Positions 34,237-42,755 of a stretch of DNA of 64,000 bases are shown here, piece by piece (position 1 is the stretch's first letter; each line of letters begins with the position of its first letter). The notes under the pieces were generated by a model. That model had not been told where the DNA came from, did not search any database, and saw only the letters and a program-made list of their open reading frames with translations. A program made the translations under genes and the position numbers. Where the stretch lies: positions 5,642,001 to 5,706,000 of the forward strand of contig NZ_CP139965.1 in NCBI RefSeq assembly GCF_034424375.1, read 5' to 3'. The stretch is from Paraburkholderia kururiensis (lineage in GTDB: Bacteria; Pseudomonadota; Gammaproteobacteria; Burkholderiales; Burkholderiaceae).

Positions 34237-36585
34237 TCAAGGCAGCAGGGCGACCGCACCGGCGCGCCTCGTGCCGACGGACCACGTTTGCACGCGCCAC
34301 CATGCGGGCAGCAGGGCGCGTACGTCGGCGCGCGAGAAGCGATCGTCGAGCAGGTACACCACGCCGCGATCTTCCGGCGTGCGGATCACGCGGCCCGCGG
34401 CCTGCACGACTTTGCGAAGGCCGGGGATGAGATAGGTGTAGTCGAAACCGGCGCCGTAGAGCTGCTGCATACGCTCGCGCATCTGTTCGTTGACGTCGTT
34501 CACCTGAGGCAGGCCCAGCGTCGCAATGAAGGTGCCGATGAGCCGCGTGCCGGGCAGATCGACGCCCTCGCCGAAGGCGCCGCCCAGCACCGCAAAACCC
34601 ACGCCGCAGCCGTCCGGTACGAAACGCGCGATGAAGGCCTGTTGCGCTGCTTCGTCCATCGTGCGTGACTGCAACCAGACAGGCGCATGCGCATGCCGCG
34701 ACGTGAAGACGTTCGCCGCGCGTTCCAGGTAGTCGTAGCTGCTGAAGAAACACAGATAGTTGCCGGGCTGTCGCGCGAACTGCTCGCCGACCAAGTCCGC
34801 AATGGATGCAAGCGAGCCTTCGCGGTCGCGATAGCGCGTCGAAATGCCGCCCGTCACGTAGACGTCGAGCTGCGCAGCGCTGAACGGCGACCCGATGTCG
34901 ACGCTCACGGTCTCGTCGGGCAGGCCGAGCATGTCGGCGTAGTAGCCCGAGGGCGCGAGCGTGCCCGAGAACAGCGCGACGCAATGCGCCTGCGCCATGC
35001 GCGGTCGCAGCGCGCCGGCCGGCACGACGTTTCTCACGCAGAGCGTGGAGCGCTTGCTGCGCGCGCCGCGTACGGCGTGCGGCGGGGCGAGCGTGACGTC
35101 GAAGAGCGAGTGCTGATCGAAGCGCTCGGCAAGACGTGCGAAGTGCAGGGCGTCGAAGTAGAACCGTTCGAGTTCGGCGTCGTGCGGCTGCGGATGTTCC
35201 GCGAAGTAATCGCCGATGGTGGCGCAGGCCTGCTCGAGCGCGGCGATGAGGTCGGCGGGCAGCGTGTCGCCCGCGCGATACGACTCCTGCTGCGCGGCGT
35301 GCAGCGCATTCCAGCGCCGATGCACGCGCATGAGCGCATTCGCGAGCGGCTTGGGCGCACGGCGCCGCACGGCGTCGAGCCGGGTCTGCACGAGTTCGGC
35401 CGAATACATGCTGCGCGCACGGTCGGGCAGGTTGTGCGCCTCGTCGACGAGCACGCCGACGCGCCAGCCGTTCTGTGCGCCGAGCATGGGCAGCAGGGCG
35501 CTCACGTCGAAGTAGTAGTTGTAGTCGCCCACCACGACGTCGCTCCAGCGCACCAGTTCCTGGCTCAGGTAGTACGGACACACGCCGTGGTCGAGCGCAA
35601 TGGCGCGCAGCGCGGCGCGGTCGAGCCGCCTCGCGGCGACGGCGGCGTGGCGCGCGGCAGGCAGCCGGTCGTAGAAGCCGCGCGCGAGCGGACACGATTC
35701 GCCGTGGCACGCCTTGTCGGGATGCTCACAGGATTTCTCGCGCGCCACGAGTTCGATCACGCGCAGCGGCAGGGCCGCGGTTGCGTCGACGGCTGGGTCT
35801 TCGGGTGCGCCCTGAGCTTGCGCGAGTCTTTGCAGCGTATCGAGCGCCAACTGTCGCCCGGAGCTTTTCGCCGTGAGGAAGTAGAGCTTGTCGAGCCCCG
35901 CGCGCGGACACGCCTTCAAAAGCGGAAACAGCGTGCCGATGGTCTTGCCGATGCCTGTGGGCGCCTGAGCGAGCAGGCAGCGTCCGCTTACCGCGGCGCG
36001 ATAAACCGACTCCGCGAGCGTGCGCTGGCCGCTGCGAAAGTCGTCGAAAGGCAGGCGCAGCGCGGTGAGCGCCGCGTCGCGCGCGGCCCGATGCGCCATC
36101 TCGGCGCGGGCCCACGCGAGGAAGCGGCTGCAATGGTCGTCGAAGTGCGCCTTGAGGTCGCTCGCCGTGGCGGCTTCCGTCAATACGGTTTCGCGCTGCG
36201 TGCCGATGTCGTAATAGACGAGCGCCAGTTCGATGGCATCGAGCCCGAGCTTTTCGCACAGCAGCCAGCCGTAGATGCGCACCTGCGCCCAGTGCAGCGC
36301 GCGATGGTTGTCGCGCATCGCATCGAGGTCGCCGCGGTAGGTCTTGATCTCTTCCACGCGACGGGCCAGCGTGTCGTAGCCGTCCGCGCGGCCACGTACA
36401 GTGAGTTCGCCCCACGTACCTGACACGGCCACCTCGGTTTCGTAATGCGCAGGGCGACGGCCCGCGACGACGAGGTGGCCGGCGCGCCCTTCGTCCGCGG
36501 TAGGCGAAGGCGTGAAGCGCAGATCGAGATCGCCGCGTTTGGCGGTGTACTCGCAGAGCGCGCGCACGGCGACGGTCCAGCTCAT
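34237..36585 (-). CDS. PD-(D/E)XK nuclease-XPD/DinG-family helicase fusion
   Basis: A 782-residue DNA repair protein. Residues 60-110 hold a RecB/Cas4-like nuclease core: GRADGYD (D68/D71), EIK (79-81) and QVRIY (101-105). An XPD/DinG-type superfamily 2 helicase follows. Walker A is APTGIGKT (near 208-215); four cysteines at 286, 293, 298 and 336 fit a 4Fe-4S cluster; the DEAH box is VLVDEAHN (381-384); motif VI is QAAGRVIRTPEDRG. It overlaps the upstream VRR-NUC gene by 4 bp (ATGA). A LexA-type box upstream of that gene suggests SOS control of both. Probably unwinds and trims damaged DNA with the adjacent nuclease. Confidence 0.92.
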   Translation of the reverse strand: MSWTVAVRALCEYTAKRGDLDLRFTPSPTADEGRAGHLVVAGRRPAHYETEVAVSGTWGELTVRGRADGYDTLARRVEEIKTYRGDLDAMRDNHRALHWAQVRIYGWLLCEKLGLDAIELALVYYDIGTQRETVLTEAATASDLKAHFDDHCSRFLAWARAEMAHRAARDAALTALRLPFDDFRSGQRTLAESVYRAAVSGRCLLAQAPTGIGKTIGTLFPLLKACPRAGLDKLYFLTAKSSGRQLALDTLQRLAQAQGAPEDPAVDATAALPLRVIELVAREKSCEHPDKACHGESCPLARGFYDRLPAARHAAVAARRLDRAALRAIALDHGVCPYYLSQELVRWSDVVVGDYNYYFDVSALLPMLGAQNGWRVGVLVDEAHNLPDRARSMYSAELVQTRLDAVRRRAPKPLANALMRVHRRWNALHAAQQESYRAGDTLPADLIAALEQACATIGDYFAEHPQPHDAELERFYFDALHFARLAERFDQHSLFDVTLAPPHAVRGARSKRSTLCVRNVVPAGALRPRMAQAHCVALFSGTLAPSGYYADMLGLPDETVSVDIGSPFSAAQLDVYVTGGISTRYRDREGSLASIADLVGEQFARQPGNYLCFFSSYDYLERAANVFTSRHAHAPVWLQSRTMDEAAQQAFIARFVPDGCGVGFAVLGGAFGEGVDLPGTRLIGTFIATLGLPQVNDVNEQMRERMQQLYGAGFDYTYLIPGLRKVVQAAGRVIRTPEDRGVVYLLDDRFSRADVRALLPAWWRVQTWSVGTRRAGAVALLP

Positions 36586-38366
36586 GGCTGCGGCTCCCAG
36601 GCCGTCGACGCGCTGTGCGGCGCGGCTTCAGCCGGCATCTGTGCCGTTTCCTCCCATCGCACGTGCAGCACCGACACCGGCATGCCATGCGCGGCGCAGT
36701 ATTCGAGCCAGCGCAGTTGGTTGTCCTGCAGACGGTCGCCGGGGCCTTTCACTTCGATCAGCGCATAGCGCCGCTCGGCAGGCCAGAAGCGCACGAGGTC
36801 GGGCAGCCCCGAGCGGTTTGTCTTCAGGTCCGCGAGCAGCCGTTCGAACCACAGCCGCAGATGCGCGGCCGGAAAGCAGCGCAGCGCAAGGTCGAGCAGT
36901 TCGGGCGTCAACATGCCCCACGCGACGAACGGCGACTGCATGCCGGCCTTCATCGTGAAGTGGGCCCTGATGGTCTGCACGTACTCGCCCGACTCGAGTT
37001 CGGCGAGACACGCGGCGAAGAGCGGCGCGCGCCGGGCGACGAAGTCGGGCGCATGCAGATCGGCCGGGCCGCGCTGGAACGGGTGAAAGAAGGCGCCGGG
37101 CAGCGGCGCGAAGAGCGCGCGCCAACACAGCAAGCCGAAGAGTGCGTTGATGAGCGTGTTCTCGACGTAGAAGGCCGGCGCATCGGACGAGGAGAGCCGC
37201 TCGCACGCGATGTCTTCGACGCGCGTTGGCCGCTCCGGCGCCAGCACCTGTATTTCGTCGCGTACGAGAGGCGAGCCGGAGCCGGTGTTCTGGCGACGCA
37301 CGCGGCTGCGTTGCAGGCGCGCGAGCGTGCGGGCGTTGCGCTGCGCTTCCTCTTCGCTCTCGGGCGCTGTGGCGATGTGCTGCGCGAGAGCGAGCGCGTC
37401 GCCGCGCCGGCCGAGCGCTTCGAGCACGCGCACGCGCCGATAGCGGGCGCCCGGATAGCGGCAACGCTCGTAGACTTGCAACGCCAGGTCCCAGTGACGG
37501 CGCCGCTCGCCCTGCTGACCGATGGCGAAGAGCAGCTTTTCGCGGCGCGTGTGCAGCCAGGCGTTGTCGCTCGTGCAGTTTTCGGCGGCTTCCATCAGCG
37601 CCATCAGAGCGTCGGGTTCGTGCGCGCTCTCGAGTGCGTCGCGCAAGGCATCGAGCGCGAGATAGACGTCCACGTCGGCACGCGTCTGAAACGCGCGCGA
37701 CGTGCTGTCGAACGGCACGGCCTCGTAGCGCATCACGCCCAGGTCGGCGAGCACGAATTCCGACCAGTCCTGATGAAGGTTGCCGAAGAAAAGCAGCCGC
37801 AGACGCTCGCAGAGCGGCGCGACGGCAAGGCGAAAGACGTGATCGTCCGCAGCGGGGCGCCAGTGGCGGTAGGGGCAGGCGATGGAGGTGTCCCGCGTGT
37901 CGCCCTCCCTGTCGGGTAACGCGTGGCGCAGCGCCTCGACCAGCGCGGCCTTCGTCATGCGCCCATGCCCGGGCGGCGGCCATGCGGTGGGCGGTTCCTG
38001 GCCGTTGTTCTGACCGGACGCGCCCGCCGCTACGGACGGCAGTTCGCCGCGCGTCAGCAGCGCAGCGAGTTCATCGACGGCGAGCAGCGGCTGCGCATCG
38101 ATCCAGCCCAGCGCGACGAGCGGTTGCGCCGCCGTCACGGGGCAGCCGATCTCGTCGTAGCGCAGCCGGGTCGTGCGAAAGAGCGGCCCCTGGCGCATGA
38201 GCATGCGTGTGAGAAGCGCCTGCGACGGTCGCTCGAGCATCTCGAATCGTTCGATGAAGTGCCGTTCCTCCGCGCCGAGCAGATCCGCCGAGCGGGCGCC
38301 GATCCACGCGAGCGCCCGCTGGAAATTGGCGAGGTAATAGAAAGGGTCCGAAAGGGGCGGGCGCAC
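36582..38366 (-). CDS. VRR-NUC domain nuclease (FAN1-like)
   Basis: A 594-residue protein from a GTG start at 38366, beginning VRPPLSDPFYYLANFQRALA. FAN1-type features are an N-terminal helical DNA-binding region (LLTRMLMRQGPLFRTTRLRY), a helical-repeat middle (about 290-400) and a C-terminal VRR-NUC nuclease: GLPDLVRFWP (PD at 522-523) and IEVKGPGDRLQDNQ (EVK at 538-540). FAN1 enzymes are structure-specific 5' nucleases that act on cross-linked DNA. A longer upstream frame crosses the divergent MazG-like gene and was rejected. The start lies 11 bases from a LexA-type box, so the leader is very short. Confidence 0.87.
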   Translation of the reverse strand: MRPPLSDPFYYLANFQRALAWIGARSADLLGAEERHFIERFEMLERPSQALLTRMLMRQGPLFRTTRLRYDEIGCPVTAAQPLVALGWIDAQPLLAVDELAALLTRGELPSVAAGASGQNNGQEPPTAWPPPGHGRMTKAALVEALRHALPDREGDTRDTSIACPYRHWRPAADDHVFRLAVAPLCERLRLLFFGNLHQDWSEFVLADLGVMRYEAVPFDSTSRAFQTRADVDVYLALDALRDALESAHEPDALMALMEAAENCTSDNAWLHTRREKLLFAIGQQGERRRHWDLALQVYERCRYPGARYRRVRVLEALGRRGDALALAQHIATAPESEEEAQRNARTLARLQRSRVRRQNTGSGSPLVRDEIQVLAPERPTRVEDIACERLSSSDAPAFYVENTLINALFGLLCWRALFAPLPGAFFHPFQRGPADLHAPDFVARRAPLFAACLAELESGEYVQTIRAHFTMKAGMQSPFVAWGMLTPELLDLALRCFPAAHLRLWFERLLADLKTNRSGLPDLVRFWPAERRYALIEVKGPGDRLQDNQLRWLEYCAAHGMPVSVLHVRWEETAQMPAEAAPHSASTAWEPQP

Positions 38367-38376
38367 GCTGCGACAA

Positions 38377-38392
38377 CTGTATGGATATACAG
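38377..38392. promoter_or_regulatory. LexA-type SOS box
   Basis: A perfect CTGT-N8-ACAG palindrome (CTGTATGGATATACAG), the consensus used by LexA in enterobacteria and many betaproteobacteria. It lies between the nuclease-helicase operon and the MazG-like gene. On the plus strand it falls just before a TATGAT -10 element; on the minus strand it lies 11-26 bases before the nuclease start. LexA binding here could repress both directions. Confidence 0.8.
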
Positions 38393-38393
38393 C

Positions 38394-38399
38394 TATGAT
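38394..38399 (+). promoter_or_regulatory. Likely -10 element of the MazG-like gene
   Basis: TATGAT, one base off the consensus TATAAT, directly follows the SOS box. The -35 region would be at about 38369-38376 (GCGACAAC), a weak match. The gene starts at 38451. Confidence 0.5.
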
Positions 38400-38450
38400 A
38401 GCAGCCGTCGCGTGCCCGGAGGCGCGCAGCGGCCACTGAAGGAGAACGGC

Positions 38451-38789
38451 ATGAAGTTGATCGACATCGACGGGTTGCAGCGCACGGCGCTCGCATTTGC
38501 CGAGGCGCGCGGCTGGCGCAGGTTTCACAACCCCAAGAATCTGGCGATGGCGCTTTCCGTCGAGGTGGCGGAACTCGTCGAGATCTTTCAATGGAAGACG
38601 CCGGAAGCGTCCGCCGCGGTGATGGAGAGCGACGAGCGCGAGCACGTCGAGCAGGAACTGGCGGACATCGCCATCTATCTGTCCGAACTCGCGAGCGTGC
38701 TGGACGTGGATCTCGATGCCGCCGTGCGGGCCAAGCTGGAACTCAACGCTCGCAAGTATCCGGCCGCGGGCGGCGCGAGCGGCGCTTGA
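38451..38789 (+). CDS. MazG-like nucleotide pyrophosphohydrolase
   Basis: A 112-residue all-helical protein, MKLIDIDGLQRTALAFAEAR onward. The metal-binding pattern is E38, E41, E44 (SVEVAELVE) and E69, D72 (EQELADIAIYL). Such proteins hydrolyse non-canonical or surplus (d)NTPs and so clean the nucleotide pool. AAGGAG precedes the ATG. It is divergent from the nuclease-helicase operon and close to its SOS box, which suggests a coordinated response to DNA damage. Confidence 0.85.
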   Translation: MKLIDIDGLQRTALAFAEARGWRRFHNPKNLAMALSVEVAELVEIFQWKTPEASAAVMESDEREHVEQELADIAIYLSELASVLDVDLDAAVRAKLELNARKYPAAGGASGA

Positions 38790-38922
38790 TACCGACGCGC
38801 ATGGATTCGGGGCGAGGCGGCCTTCGCCTCGACTGTCCCGACGCACACGAAGCCTTGCCCATGCGGGCGCGGCGCGCGATGTCCCGTCGGCTACAATTGC
38901 GGCTCCCTGAAACGGAACAGCA

Positions 38923-39486
38923 ATGAAAATTCGCACTCTCTGCGTCGCCGGCCTCGCAACCGCTGTCACGCTCACGGCCGGATGCGTCGCGCTCTACACG
39001 AACCCGGGTCAATGTGAAGCGGTCATGCGCGAGCGGCTTGCCGAGACGTCGCTGGGCGCGATGTCGGTGACGCATACGTCCGTGGCGTATCGCGGCTCGC
39101 GCGTGGTCGTGGAAGGCGAGTTGCCGCGGCCGGCGTCGGCGTCGGTGGCCGCGTCGGCGCCGATGGTCGCGTCTGGGGCCGAGTCGGGAGCCGAGTCCGC
39201 GGAGGAGAGCGACGAGTCGGACGCAGGTGCTTCGGCTGCGAGGGCGGCAGCCGGACGGGTGTCGGCTGCGTCGGACGTAACGCGCGCATCGTCGGCGACA
39301 GGCGCGGCAAGCGCACCTGAGGCCGCCAGTGCGCCGACCTCGGGGCTCAAAGCGTGGTTCGCGAGCTTTAAGCACAAGCCGGGCAAACCCATCGCCGCGG
39401 AGTGCACGTTCAACGAGTCGGGGCTTGCGTCGTTCCGCTGGCTCGCGCCGCCCGAACTCGCGAAGACCACGGCGGACGAAGACTGA
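38923..39486 (+). CDS. Hypothetical lipoprotein with Ala/Ser-rich insert
   Basis: A 187-residue protein with lipoprotein signal MKIRTLCVAGLATAVTLTAGC; the lipobox cysteine is residue 21. The N-terminal folded part (YTNPGQCEAVMRERLAETSL) and C-terminal part (KPIAAECTFNESGLASFRWL) each contain one cysteine. Between about residues 70 and 140 lies a low-complexity Ala/Ser/Glu stretch that is probably a flexible linker. Membrane-anchored in the periplasm or outer membrane. Function not recognised. Confidence 0.7.
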   Translation: MKIRTLCVAGLATAVTLTAGCVALYTNPGQCEAVMRERLAETSLGAMSVTHTSVAYRGSRVVVEGELPRPASASVAASAPMVASGAESGAESAEESDESDAGASAARAAAGRVSAASDVTRASSATGAASAPEAASAPTSGLKAWFASFKHKPGKPIAAECTFNESGLASFRWLAPPELAKTTADED

Positions 39487-39630
39487 CGGGCTGGCCACTG
39501 CCCGCTGCATCGAGCCATCGACCATTGCGCCGCGCGTGCCGGCGGGGCGCACCTGCCTCACCGCCCACGCCTGCCTGCCCCTCGCCAACCCCGGTGCTAC
39601 GATCGTTTCGTTGCGACGAGGGAGGGTGAC

Positions 39631-39858
39631 ATGGACGGCTATGTGACACACCAGATCGAAGGCGCATCGGTGGACATCGACGTGGTGCCTGCCAAACCGC
39701 GCGGATTCTGCGCGCGCTTCCGGATCTTTCGCGACGCGACAGACGCGACCGCGTGGCATCAGGTGCATGTTTCGGGCAGCGTGTTCGAGACGGCGCAGGC
39801 GGCCGAGGAGGCTGCCTTGTCGATGGCGCTCGAGCAGGTTCTTGCGCGTGGTTCGTAA
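39631..39858 (+). CDS. Small hypothetical protein
   Basis: A 75-residue protein, MDGYVTHQIEGASVDIDVVP onward, with GGGAGGG before the ATG. The pattern of a short beta region (GFCARFRIFRD, HQVHVSGSVFETAQ) followed by a helix (AEEAALSMALEQVLAR) resembles many small Burkholderia proteins of the double-psi or dsRBD-like shape, but no family is recognised. Confidence 0.55.
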   Translation: MDGYVTHQIEGASVDIDVVPAKPRGFCARFRIFRDATDATAWHQVHVSGSVFETAQAAEEAALSMALEQVLARGS

Positions 39859-40071
39859 GCGGGCGTGAGGGCGTCGCGGCGTTTGAGTTGCGACGCCTGG
39901 CTTGCGCGCAGCACGTCGCATCGGCAAGGCGCCGCGCTATCGCGCCCGTGCCTGCCACCTCAGGCGAAACGTCAGCCGTAGCCGGTTTTTGCCATTCGTC
40001 GTTGCGGACCGGTAGAATGGCAGGTTGATCCACGGATAGAGGCCGTGGTGTAGCCGAAGGATTACCCGAAC

Positions 40072-41292
40072 ATGACTGATTTCTATCAACGTCTTGCCAC
40101 ACGGACGGCCGCTCTGTTGATGGCAGGCGGGCTGGTCGCCGGCTGCAGCTCGCCGACGCCGGGTGCTATCGATTACCGCAGCGACACGAGGGCCAAGCAA
40201 TCCACGCTGGCCGTGCCGCCCAACATGCTGGAGGAGACTGCCGACCAGCGCTCGCTGCCCCCGCAAGGCGGCGCAACCACGCTCTCGCAACTGGAGCAGG
40301 TTCAAAAGGCGGCGCCGCAATCCGGCACCGTTGCCGTCGTACCGGCCGTCTCGGGCATGCATCTGCAGCGCGACGGCACCGAAAGCTGGCTCGTCGTGGA
40401 CAGCAAGTCGCCCGACCAGCTTTGGCCGCAGATCCGCCGCTTCTGGCAGGAGCAGGGCTTCCTGCTCGTGGTCGATCAGCGCGATAAGCGCGTGATGGAG
40501 ACGGACTGGAACGAAACCCATCCGCAGATCAACGAAGGGTTCATCCGCAACACGCTCTCGAAGGCCATGGGCAATTCGTACGTGGCCGCGGAGCGCAACA
40601 AGTACCGCACGCGTCTCGAACAGGCGCCGGACGGCGGCACTTACGTCTTCATCAGCCAGAAGGGTTTGCATGAAGCGCTCTCCGGCCCGAACAACGAGAC
40701 CAGCAAGTGGGTCGAGAGGCCCAACGATCCCGGCCTCGAAGTGGAGTATCTGAAGCGGCTCATGGCGTCGCTGCAACTCGCCGACTCGCGTTCGGCCTCG
40801 GGCGACACGCAGGGCACGCCCATCGCGACGCAGGCGCCTGCGTCGGGCGCGGCGAAGTCCGCTGCGGCCGCAACGGCGGCGCAGAACGCCGCGCTTGCCG
40901 CGCAACAACCGTTGCCGGAGGAGTTGAGCAAGGCGACGTCGGCGCAATACACTGCGACGGAACTCACGCTGGGCGAGCCGTATGACCGTGCGTGGCTGCG
41001 CGTGGGTCTTGCGCTCGACCGCAGCAACTTCACCGTCGACGACCGCGACCGCAATCGCGGCCTGTACTTCATCCGCTACGTCGATCCGAAGGACATGAGT
41101 TCGGCCGAGCAGGGCTTCTGGAGCCAGGTGTTCCATGGCCGCAAGGAGAAGGTCGCCAAGCAGTACCGCGTCAACGTGCGGGCCGTGACCGAGAACCAGA
41201 CGCGCGTGGCCGTGGTGGACGACAAGGGCAACGTGGACACGTCCGCGCCGGCCCGGCAGATCATGAGCCTCGTGGTCGATCAGTTGCACTGA
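40072..41292 (+). CDS. bamC: Outer membrane protein assembly factor BamC (NlpB)
   Basis: A 406-residue lipoprotein with signal ending LVAGC (cysteine 25). After a flexible lead (IDYRSDTRAKQSTLAVPPNM) come two helix-grip domains: WPQIRRFWQEQGFLLVVDQR and ERPNDPGLEVEYLKRLMASL in the first, and LGEPYDRAWLRVGLALDRSN and GLYFIRYVDPKDM in the second. It belongs to the BAM complex that inserts beta-barrel proteins. Its usual neighbour dapA is not present here. A strong terminator follows. Confidence 0.9.
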   Translation: MTDFYQRLATRTAALLMAGGLVAGCSSPTPGAIDYRSDTRAKQSTLAVPPNMLEETADQRSLPPQGGATTLSQLEQVQKAAPQSGTVAVVPAVSGMHLQRDGTESWLVVDSKSPDQLWPQIRRFWQEQGFLLVVDQRDKRVMETDWNETHPQINEGFIRNTLSKAMGNSYVAAERNKYRTRLEQAPDGGTYVFISQKGLHEALSGPNNETSKWVERPNDPGLEVEYLKRLMASLQLADSRSASGDTQGTPIATQAPASGAAKSAAAATAAQNAALAAQQPLPEELSKATSAQYTATELTLGEPYDRAWLRVGLALDRSNFTVDDRDRNRGLYFIRYVDPKDMSSAEQGFWSQVFHGRKEKVAKQYRVNVRAVTENQTRVAVVDDKGNVDTSAPARQIMSLVVDQLH

Positions 41293-41354
41293 TCGAAGAT
41301 ATCCGTCGAAGTAGTCGTCCGGCGCTTGCGCCGGACGCGCTGAAGAAGACCGCA

Positions 41355-41387
41355 AACCCGCCTTGCTTTCGCAGGCGGGTTTTTTTT
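41355..41387 (+). terminator. Rho-independent terminator after bamC
   Basis: Stem AACCCGCC (41355-41362) and GGCGGGTT (41374-41381) with an 11-base loop, followed by a run of eight T. Confidence 0.9.
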
Positions 41388-41879
41388 GTGTCCGCGTTTT
41401 CGTTCTGGACCGGGCGGCGAGAGAACCAACGCCTGCCGTGTAACGTGACGTTACCCCGTAACGTGTCCGCGACGCCCGCCGTCGCGTTTGTCGCCGTCAC
41501 ACCTTTTGCAGCCGCTCATTCGCTTCGCAATCAATCACTTGGCGGCCAATCCCGGACGCGTTTTTCCGCTGGCATACAAGCTGCTTTTCAGAGCGCGCAA
41601 GCGTTTTGCGCCCCCGCGCAGCCTTGTGCCTGATGTCGTTACACGAGAGCAGTCGCATCGACGTGCGAGCGCATGCGCGTAAGCGCGCCACGAATCGACA
41701 CCGTCGCGCGTCCCGGCCCGCGAACCGGCGCGCGTTGCCCGACGACGACTTCCGCGAAGCACCTGGAGCGCTTTCGCGCGAGGTCTCGATGGCCCCGTCG
41801 CCTATCCTCGTAGGGCGACGGTTTTGCCCGCACTCCGATGGAGTGCGGGCTATTTTTTGTCTGCGGGCCGAGTCGTCGC
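41388..41879. other. Non-coding region with orphan hairpins, candidate small RNA
   Basis: No protein gene is apparent between the bamC terminator and the minus-strand regulator. Two hairpins lie near its end: CCGTCGCCTA/TAGGGCGACGG at about 41795-41821, then a strong terminator at 41826. Since bamC is already terminated 440 bases upstream, the second terminator must end a different plus-strand transcript. A small RNA is the simplest reading, but no promoter was identified. Confidence 0.45.
41826..41858 (+). terminator. Orphan rho-independent terminator
   Basis: Stem GCCCGCACTC/GAGTGCGGGC, 10 bp, around a short loop, followed by TATTTTTT. It is on the plus strand with no plus-strand protein gene before it. 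Confidence 0.85.
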
Positions 41880-42569
41880 CTACCGAGCCATGACGGTGAC
41901 GACCACGTGCAGGATGAACGACGGTCCATAACAGGGCTGTCCGTCGCTGTCCTCGATGCGCCAGATCGACGCGACCGTGCAGCTTTCCCTGGGTGCGGCA
42001 AAGTCGACGGCGAGGCGCACCGGCTGTCCCGGATGGGTATCGGGAATCGCAATCTCACGATGCAGGCTCGACAAGTGCGCATCGAGCACTATCTCCAGCT
42101 CGGTCTTGTGCGGCGTACGCCGCGCCATGACGTACTCACCATCGACCCGCACGAGGCGCCTGCCCGACCAGAGGCGTTTGCCCACGTTCTGAATCTCCCA
42201 CACTTTCTGGAACACTTCGCCAGGCAAGACAACGGCGTGGTCCGGAGTGGTGACGTCAGCATTAAAAACGGCGACATCCTGTGGGTCGTGCACGCCCGTC
42301 GCCCGATTGGTAGGGGCTACCGGTGCTCCTTTCGTTGGTGCGCCCCCCAGGTCGGCGTAGTAGCGGAACAGTAGCAGCGGCGACACTTCAATGGCCTTCG
42401 CAAGTTTCACCAGCGTCCGGACGGACGGATCTTGCGCAGCCCCGCCTGCGAGTCCGTAAAGATACGTTCTCGACAAGCCCGCCTGCCTCGCAATGGCGGT
42501 CATCGATTTGCCAAGTTCCCGACCTCGGCGGGCGATCAATGCGCGAAGCGTCTCCTGCTTTTGTCGCAC
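41880..42569 (-). CDS. HTH transcriptional regulator with C-terminal NBR1-Ig-like domain
   Basis: A 229-residue protein from a GTG start at 42569 with AGGAG six bases upstream. Residues 22-70 form an XRE-type helix-turn-helix (MTAIARQAGLSRTYLYGLAG). Residues 108-225 match the NBR1-like Ig-fold: NADVTTPDHAVVLPGEVFQK, VWEIQNVGKRLWSGRRLVRV, HPGQPVRLAVDFAAPRES and TVASIWRIEDSDGQPCYGPS. That domain usually binds protein or carbohydrate ligands in extracellular or autophagy proteins. Here it is joined to a DNA-binding domain and probably acts as sensor or oligomerisation module. It is divergent from the oxygenase-exporter pair it likely controls. Confidence 0.85.
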   Translation of the reverse strand: MRQKQETLRALIARRGRELGKSMTAIARQAGLSRTYLYGLAGGAAQDPSVRTLVKLAKAIEVSPLLLFRYYADLGGAPTKGAPVAPTNRATGVHDPQDVAVFNADVTTPDHAVVLPGEVFQKVWEIQNVGKRLWSGRRLVRVDGEYVMARRTPHKTELEIVLDAHLSSLHREIAIPDTHPGQPVRLAVDFAAPRESCTVASIWRIEDSDGQPCYGPSFILHVVVTVMAR

Positions 42570-42755
42570 GTGCTTCTCCTGCAATAGCGTGCAGCTCGGT
42601 GGGTTGTTCGCCAAAAAGGACACTTTGCTTGCCACGGTAAACCACTGCATCCCCAGAATACAAGCGCAAGACGACTGTCCGGGCCAACGGGCGCCAATCG
42701 AATATCGACGTAATAGTTGGCCCGTAACTCAATTCGACGTGAATTGGAGGCTGTA

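Noticed and set aside
34687..36423. 578-codon plus-strand open frame opposite the helicase
   Set aside because: Antisense shadow of the helicase gene.
38367..38975. N-terminal extension of the VRR-NUC gene to an upstream start
   Set aside because: It would run through the divergent MazG-like gene in antisense; the GTG at 38366 begins exactly where family similarity begins.
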